From: DAHUYF01 sp052143095
Lineage (GTDB): Bacteria > Pseudomonadota > Alphaproteobacteria > ATCC43930 > CGMCC-115725
NCBI GenBank assembly: GCA_052143095.1
Contig: JBKQTR010000554.1
Location: 1-9,048, forward strand
Direction of reading: 5' to 3'
Length of the DNA: 9,048 nt
Of this stretch, positions 4,541 to 9,048 are shown piece after piece. A program made the position numbers and the translations under genes. The stretch's first letter is position 1. Each line of letters begins with the position of its first letter. The notes beneath the pieces were generated by a model, which worked only from the letters and a program-made list of their open reading frames with translations, was not told the origin of the DNA and ran no database searches.

Positions 4541-5197
4541 ATGATCGATTACGCCGCCGCGCGCCTCGCTATGGTCGAAAGCCAGCTCCGCACCAACAAG
4601 GTGACGGACGAGGCGGTGCTCGAGGGCTTCCTCGCCGTGCCGCGCGAGCGCTTCGTGCCGGCGCATCTGCGCGGCGCCGCCTATGTCGACGACGATTTGC
4701 CGCTGGGCGGCGGCCGCTACATGATCGAGCCGATGGTGCTGGCGCGGCTCATCCAGCTCGCCGAGATCAGCCGCGACGACACCGTGCTGGAGATCGGCTG
4801 CGGCACCGGCTACGGCACCGCGCTGCTCGCGCGGCTGGCGCGCAACGTCATCGCCATCGACAGCGAGGTCGAGCTGGCGCGTCAGGCGGTGGCGCGGCTG
4901 CGTGAGCTCGCCATCGACAACGCCACCGTGATCGAGGCGCCGCTGACCGCGGGATATCCCGGTCGCGCGCCCTACCGCGTCATCCTGTGCCAGGGTGCCG
5001 TCGCCCGCATCCCCGCGACGATCGCGCATCAGCTCGTCGAAGGCGGCAGGCTGGTCGCAGTGCTGCAGGAGGGCAGCGGCCCCGGACGCGCCGTGGTGAT
5101 GACGTCCGCCGGCGGCACGTTGTCGCATTGGCCGAGCTTCGATGCCACGGTGCCGCTGCTGCCGGGTTTCCAAGCCGAGCCGAGCTTCGTATTCTAG
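4541..5197 (+). CDS. Protein-L-isoaspartate O-methyltransferase-like protein
   Basis: A 218-residue SAM-dependent methyltransferase of the PCMT family. The SAM motif I is VLEIGCGTGY at residues 82-91, an acidic residue ends strand 2 (AIDSE, D107), and GGRLVAVL lies at 168-175. The N-terminal region MVESQLR...VLEGFLAVPRERFVP is characteristic of the family. True Pcm repairs isoaspartyl residues in aged proteins. This protein departs from E. coli Pcm at sites that matter: the QTISQPYMVA loop reads GGRYMIEPMVLA (57-68), and IIVTAAPPEIP reads VILCQGAVARIP (147-158). It may therefore be a paralogue with another substrate. No signal peptide is seen. The ATG at 4541 follows a plausible promoter; its ribosome binding site is weak. 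tolC starts 30 bases downstream, so the two are probably co-transcribed. Family is certain; repair activity is doubtful. Confidence 0.85.
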   Translation: MIDYAAARLAMVESQLRTNKVTDEAVLEGFLAVPRERFVPAHLRGAAYVDDDLPLGGGRYMIEPMVLARLIQLAEISRDDTVLEIGCGTGYGTALLARLARNVIAIDSEVELARQAVARLRELAIDNATVIEAPLTAGYPGRAPYRVILCQGAVARIPATIAHQLVEGGRLVAVLQEGSGPGRAVVMTSAGGTLSHWPSFDATVPLLPGFQAEPSFVF

Positions 5198-5227
5198 GTC
5201 TAGGAATTGAGGCAGGGATCCCAGACG

Positions 5228-6598
5228 ATGCGCCGTGAACTCCTCGCCGCCAGCGCCGTCAGCGCGCTCCTCCTGGCCTCGGCCGGCGGCGCGCGCGGCG
5301 AGACGCTGCCCGAGGCGCTGATCGACGCCTATGTCAACAACCCGCAGATCCTCGCCGAGCGCGCCAATCTGCGCGCCACCGACGAGGGCGTGCCGCAGGC
5401 GCTGTCGGGCTGGCGGCCGACGGTGACTTTCACCGGCGCGATCGGGGGGCAGCGCATCGAGAACCAGCCGGCGACCCTGGTCGGCCCCAATTCCAGGACG
5501 GCGCCGAAGACCGTCGACCTCAACATCACCGAGCCGCTCTACAGCGGCGGCCGCACCGTCGCCTTGACGGCGCAGGCGGAAAAGACCATCGAGGCCGAGC
5601 GGGCGCGCAACATCGCCACCGAGGAGACGGTGTTTCTCAGCGTCGCGCAAGCCTATCTCGACGTGGTGCGCGATCAGGCGACGCTCGATCTCAGCATCAA
5701 CAACGAGCAGGTGCTGCGCCGCCAGCTCGAGGCGACCAATGATGAGTTCCGCGTCGGCGCGGTGACGCGCACCGATGTGGCGCAGGCCGAGGCGCGGCTG
5801 GCCGGGGCCACCGCCTCGCGGCTGCAGGCGGCCGGCAATCTGCAGGTCAGCCGCGCCAATTACGCACGCGCCGTCGGCCATGCGCCGCCGGGCAAGCTGG
5901 AGCAGCCGACTCTGCGCCCGGTGCTGCCGGCCGACCGCGACGAGGCGATCAGCCTCGCCACCTTCAAGAACCCGAACGTCGTCGCCGCCATCTACACCGA
6001 GGATGCGGCGCGCGACGCTGTCGATGCCACGCGCGACCAGCTGCTGCCGACCCTGGCGCTGGTCGGCGACATCAACCGCGAAGACGAGGTGGTCGTCATC
6101 GGGCATGCCACCACCGAGGCATCGCTGACCGCCCGCGTGACCATGCCGCTCTATGAGGGCGGCAACATCTATTCGCAGACGCGCCAGGCGGCCGAGACGG
6201 TCGGGCTGCGCCTCAGCCAGACCGACGATGCGCGCCGCGCCGCGATTCAAGGCGCGAGCCAGGCCTGGGAGCAGATCGTCTCCGGCCGCGCCCAGATCAT
6301 CTCGCTGCAATCGACCATTCAGGCGGCCGAGATCGCGCTCGAAGGCGTGCGGCAGGAGGCGACCGTCGGCTCGCGCACCGTGCTCGACGTGCTCAACGCC
6401 GAGCAGGAGCTGTTCACCGACCGCGTCCAGCTGGTCACCGCGCAGCATGACCTCGCGGTCGCCGAGTTCACGCTGTCGCAGCAGGTCGGCCGCCTGACCG
6501 CCGCCGATTTGCGCCTGCCGGTGAAGCTCTACGACGCCGACACGCATTACCGCTCGGTGCGCGAGAAGTGGCTGGGCTTCGGCGCCAAGGACAAGTAG
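5228..6598 (+). CDS. tolC: TolC-family outer membrane channel protein
   Basis: A 456-residue protein with a Sec signal peptide (MRRELLAASAVSALLLASAGG, cleavage near residue 24 after ARG). Two homologous outer-membrane efflux repeats follow, as in trimeric TolC channels. Repeat landmarks are the strand segments LYSGGRT at about residue 104 and LYEGGNIYS at about 308, each followed by a long helical hairpin. The C-terminal part of repeat two reads TVGSRTVLDVLNAEQELFTDRV and SQQVGRLTAADLRLPVKLYD, close to alphaproteobacterial type I secretion outer-membrane proteins. It forms the outer-membrane and periplasmic duct for multidrug efflux pumps or type I secretion. No inner-membrane pump or adaptor gene is adjacent, so it is probably a shared channel. 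The ATG at 5228 has AGGGA at 5214-5218 with 9-base spacing and starts exactly at the signal; a TTG at 5207 would add seven residues. The stop is TAG. Confidence 0.93.
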   Translation: MRRELLAASAVSALLLASAGGARGETLPEALIDAYVNNPQILAERANLRATDEGVPQALSGWRPTVTFTGAIGGQRIENQPATLVGPNSRTAPKTVDLNITEPLYSGGRTVALTAQAEKTIEAERARNIATEETVFLSVAQAYLDVVRDQATLDLSINNEQVLRRQLEATNDEFRVGAVTRTDVAQAEARLAGATASRLQAAGNLQVSRANYARAVGHAPPGKLEQPTLRPVLPADRDEAISLATFKNPNVVAAIYTEDAARDAVDATRDQLLPTLALVGDINREDEVVVIGHATTEASLTARVTMPLYEGGNIYSQTRQAAETVGLRLSQTDDARRAAIQGASQAWEQIVSGRAQIISLQSTIQAAEIALEGVRQEATVGSRTVLDVLNAEQELFTDRVQLVTAQHDLAVAEFTLSQQVGRLTAADLRLPVKLYDADTHYRSVREKWLGFGAKDK

Positions 6599-6643
6599 CC
6601 CTGCGCCCGGCGCCACGGTTGATTAAGTCGCCGATCGGCCGCC

Positions 6644-6669
6644 AAAACGCGGGTTCGGCTGGCGTTTTT
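6644..6669 (+). terminator. Terminator between tolC and popZ
   Basis: AAAACGC (6644-6650) pairs with GCGTTTT (6662-6668) across an 11-base loop, and the stem runs into TTTTT (6665-6669). It lies 46 bases after the tolC stop and 53 before the popZ start. The stem is only 7 bases with four A-T pairs, but the A-run and T-run arrangement is typical of intrinsic terminators. If real, popZ needs its own promoter in 6670-6710. Confidence 0.5.
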
Positions 6670-6721
6670 CCTTCGCTTCCCTTACTGTAGCCGGCAATTA
6701 CGCGACATCGGTTGAGGGTTC

Positions 6722-7285
6722 ATGTCGGATCCAAAAGGCCAGCACGAGCCGTCGATGGAGGAGATCCTCGCCTCCATCCGCCGGATCATCGCCGAGGATG
6801 GAGACGCCGCGCCGGCCGCCGGGGCGGCAGAGGAAAAGCCTGCGCGCGGCGAGGAAGTGCTGGAGCTGACCGAGGTGGTGGAAGAGGACGGCACGGTGGT
6901 CAGCATCACCGCCGGCGCCAAGAAGCCTGCCGCCGAGCCGCCACCTCCGCCGCCGCCGCCCAGGCCGGTCTTCAACGTCGAGTCGGCGCCGCCGCCACCC
7001 CCGCCGATGCCGCCGCCGATGCCTGACGAAAGCGTGGAGCGGCTGGTATCGAGCGCCACGGAAACCGCCTCGATCGCGGCGTTATCGCAGCTCACCGCGC
7101 CCGGTGCGCGCGATCAGCTCGGCAGTCTGCCGCTGGGCGATGCCGGGCGCACGCTCGAGGATCTCGTCCGCGAGCTGTTGCGGCCGATGCTCAGGGACTG
7201 GCTCGATGCGCATCTGCCGCAGATGGTGGAGCGGCTGGTGCGCGAAGAGATCCAGCGCATGTCGCGCGAGGCCCAGACCCGCTGA
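6722..7285 (+). CDS. popZ: PopZ/DUF2497 polar organizing protein
   Basis: A 187-residue protein with the three-part layout of PopZ. The N-terminal conserved helix has SMEEILASIRRIIAEDGD at residues 11-28. A long, acidic, proline-rich disordered middle follows, with runs of eight and six prolines in roughly residues 73-100. The C-terminal helical oligomerisation module reads LEDLVRELLRPMLRDWLDAHL, then MVERLVREEI. In Caulobacter, PopZ (177 residues) self-assembles at the cell pole, anchors ParB-bound centromeres and recruits cell-cycle proteins through its N-terminal helix. Rhizobiales homologues mark the growing pole. The ATG at 6722 is preceded by GAGG at 6714-6717. Position between tolC and valS agrees with the usual alphaproteobacterial order. 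The gap to valS is 71 bases with a small hairpin (CGGCGG/CCGCCG, 7301-7319), so co-transcription is possible. The poly-proline codon runs could be prone to length change. Confidence 0.9.
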   Translation: MSDPKGQHEPSMEEILASIRRIIAEDGDAAPAAGAAEEKPARGEEVLELTEVVEEDGTVVSITAGAKKPAAEPPPPPPPPRPVFNVESAPPPPPPMPPPMPDESVERLVSSATETASIAALSQLTAPGARDQLGSLPLGDAGRTLEDLVRELLRPMLRDWLDAHLPQMVERLVREEIQRMSREAQTR

Positions 7286-7356
7286 GCGGCTCGGCGCCCG
7301 CGGCGGCGATTCCCCGCCGGTATCAGTAGAACGGAGTGAGTGAGAAGCATTCGGCC

Positions 7357-9048
7357 ATGCTGGACAAGACCTATCGTCCGGCCGATGTCGAGTCGGCCAT
7401 CTATCGGCAGTGGGAAGACTCGGGTGCCTTCGCCTGTCACCCCGACTCGTCCGCCCAGCCCTACTGCATCATGATGCCGCCGCCCAATGTGACCGGCATC
7501 CTGCATCTCGGCCACGCGCTTACCTTCACCATCCAGGACATCCTCATCCGCTATCACCGCATGCGCGGCTGCGACACGCTGTGGCAGCCCGGGACCGACC
7601 ATGCCGGCATCGCCACCCAGATGGTCGTCGAGCGCCAGCTCGAGCAGGAGCAGACGAGCCGCCTCAAGCTCGGCCGCGCCGCCTTCCTCGAGCGGGTGTG
7701 GCGGTGGAAGGCGGAATCCGGCGGCACCATCGTCCACCAGCTGCGCGCGCTCGGCGCCTCACCCGATTGGCGGCGCGAGCGCTTCACCATGGATGAAGGG
7801 CTCTCCGCCGCGGTGCGCAAGGTCTTCGTCGCGCTGCACAAGGAGGGGCTGATCTATCGCGACAAGCGGCTGGTCAATTGGGACCCGAAGCTGCACACCG
7901 CGATCTCCGATCTCGAGGTCGAGAGCCAGGAGGTGAGGGGCTCGCTCTGGTACATCCGGTACCCGGTCGAGGGCGAGAGCGGCGCTTTCATCACCGTCGC
8001 GACGACCCGCCCCGAGACCATGCTCGGCGACACCGGCGTCGCGGTCCATCCCGAGGACGAGCGCTACCGGCATCTCATCGGCCGCGCAGCAGTGCTGCCG
8101 CTGGTCGGCCGGCGCATCCCGATCGTCGCCGCCGCCTATGCCGATCCCACCACCGGCAGCGGCGCGGTCAAGATCACGCCGGCGCATGACTTCAACGATT
8201 TCGAGGTCGGACGGCGGCACGGCCTGCCGCTGATCAACATTTTCGACCGCGACGCGCGCCTCAACGACGCCGTGCCCGAGGCCTATCGCGGCCTCGACCG
8301 CTTCGTGGCGCGACAACGGATCGTCGCCGATCTCGAGGCGCAGGGCCTCATCGAGAAGATCGAGCCGCACACGCTCACCGTGCCGCATGGCGACCGCTCC
8401 GGCGTCGTCCTCGAGCCCTGGCTCACCGACCAATGGTATGTCGACGCCAAGACCCTGGCGAAGCCCGCGATCGCGGCGGTCGAGACCGGCCGCACGGTGT
8501 TCGTGCCGAATAGCTGGTAGAACACTTTCTTCGAATGGATGCGCAACATCCAGCCCTGGTGCATCTCGCGCCAGCTCTGGTGGGGGCATCAGATCCCGGC
8601 CTGGTACGGGCCGGACGGCAACGTCTTCGTCGAGGAGACCGAAGCCGAGGCGCAAGCGGCGGCGGCCCGGCACTACGGCGCGCCCGCCGCGCTCGAGCGC
8701 GACGGCGACGTGCTCGACACCTGGTTCTCCTCGGGCCTCTGGCCGTTCTCGACGCTGGGCTGGCCGGAGGAGACGCCCGAGCTCAGGCGCTACTACCCGA
8801 CCGACGTGCTGGTGACCGGCTTCGACATCATCTTCTTCTGGGTGGCCAGGATGATGATGCTGGGCTGCAAGTTCATGGGCGACGTGCCGTTCCGCACCGT
8901 CTACATCCACGCGCTGGTGCGCGACGAGCGCGGCCAGAAGATGTCGAAGACCAAGGGCAACATCATCGATCCCCACGACCTCATCGGCCGCTACGGCACC
9001 GACGCGCTGCGCTTCACGCTCGCCGCGCTCGCCGCCCAAGGGCGCGAC
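7357..9048 (+). CDS. valS: Valyl-tRNA synthetase, 3' partial, interrupted by in-frame TAG
   Basis: Class I valyl-tRNA synthetase, which charges tRNA-Val and hydrolyses mischarged Thr-tRNA. From ATG 7357, the HIGH motif is HLGH at residues 50-53 (in PPPNVTGILHLGHALT). The CP1 editing domain covers roughly 190-340 with TTRPETMLGDTGVAVHPED and TPAHDFNDFEVG. A TAG at 8518-8520 stands at codon 388, in FVPNSW-stop-NTFFEWM. The same frame continues with [23 protein letters not shown] and DTWFSSGLWPFSTLGWP, and reaches the KMSK signature (KMSKTKGN, 8938-8961) before the window ends. About 564 of an expected 880-950 codons are visible. A product ending at 387 residues would lack KMSK and the anticodon-binding domain and could not work. 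The ATG is preferred over the GTG at 7336, which has no ribosome binding site; TGAGAAG at 7341-7347 has 9-base spacing to the ATG. It follows popZ. Confidence 0.92.
8518..8520 (+). other. valS: In-frame amber codon within valS
   Basis: TAG interrupts an otherwise continuous valS frame. In E. coli ValS, as I recall it, the aligned stretch is [29 protein letters not shown], so the stop falls on the Glu before Asn. A single G to T change (GAG to TAG) explains it. No frameshift is needed, and conserved sequence flanks it on both sides. The first Met after it is at 8539. TAG is also the natural stop of the small lipoprotein, pcm-like and tolC genes here. Confidence 0.9.

Noticed and set aside
4505..6616. 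703-codon open frame on the minus strand, opposite the pcm-like and tolC genes
   Set aside because: It is a shadow of GC-rich coding on the + strand: it lies wholly opposite two well-recognised genes, the protein is low-complexity (Arg, Ala, Gly, Leu) and no domain is seen.
7759..9039. 426-codon minus-strand frame opposite valS
   Set aside because: The opposite strand encodes ValS with all its signatures; the antisense protein shows no recognisable family.
8521..9048. A separate gene starting after the valS stop
   Set aside because: The sequence is in the same frame and matches the continuation of ValS immediately after the stop. No ribosome binding site or independent start is convincing.
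1..9048. CRISPR array, insertion sequence, att site or phage/defence genes
   Set aside because: No direct repeats with regular unique spacers, transposase, integrase or nuclease-like proteins were found. The two tRNA genes show no flanking partial duplication of their 3' ends within the window.

Overview
This is a high-GC window with the look of an alphaproteobacterial chromosome, most likely Hyphomicrobiales (Rhizobiales). The main reason is the order pcm-like methyltransferase, tolC, popZ (DUF2497), valS on the + strand, which I recall as a conserved core arrangement in that group. PopZ itself is an alphaproteobacterial polar organizer. GTG and TTG starts are common, and the clearly read stop codons are only TGA or TAG. 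No mobile element, CRISPR array, phage gene or defence system is visible.

Left part (1-3300): the 5' end of a lipoprotein gene leaves the window on the - strand. A short divergent spacer separates it from a 2-oxoglutarate/Fe(II) dioxygenase-like gene (+). That gene converges on a long pentapeptide-repeat gene (-). Another divergent spacer leads to a LOG-family (TIGR00730-type) gene (+), followed by a tiny cysteine-rich lipoprotein gene of 53 codons.

Middle part (3300-4540): a 250-base spacer carries several consecutive hairpins, then comes an exported monoheme cytochrome c gene (+). It converges, through a strong hairpin, on two minus-strand tRNA genes, Cys then Asn in transcription order, both with an encoded CCA end.

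Right part (4540-9048): a well-spaced sigma-70-like promoter precedes the methyltransferase-like gene and tolC, which are probably co-transcribed. A possible terminator separates tolC from popZ, and valS follows 71 bases after popZ. These are housekeeping and envelope functions: isoaspartate-repair-like methyltransferase, outer-membrane efflux/secretion channel, polar chromosome anchoring and aminoacylation of tRNA-Val. valS runs off the right edge.

The most striking observation is an in-frame TAG at 8518-8520 inside valS. The reading frame continues after it, with textbook ValS sequence including the KMSK signature, to the window edge. The residue lost is probably a conserved glutamate (GAG to TAG). 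Three other genes here use TAG as their normal stop, so general recoding is unlikely. A base error, a recent nonsense mutation with a second valS elsewhere, or amber suppression are the options. I do not see a convincing new biological system; the other findings are modest.
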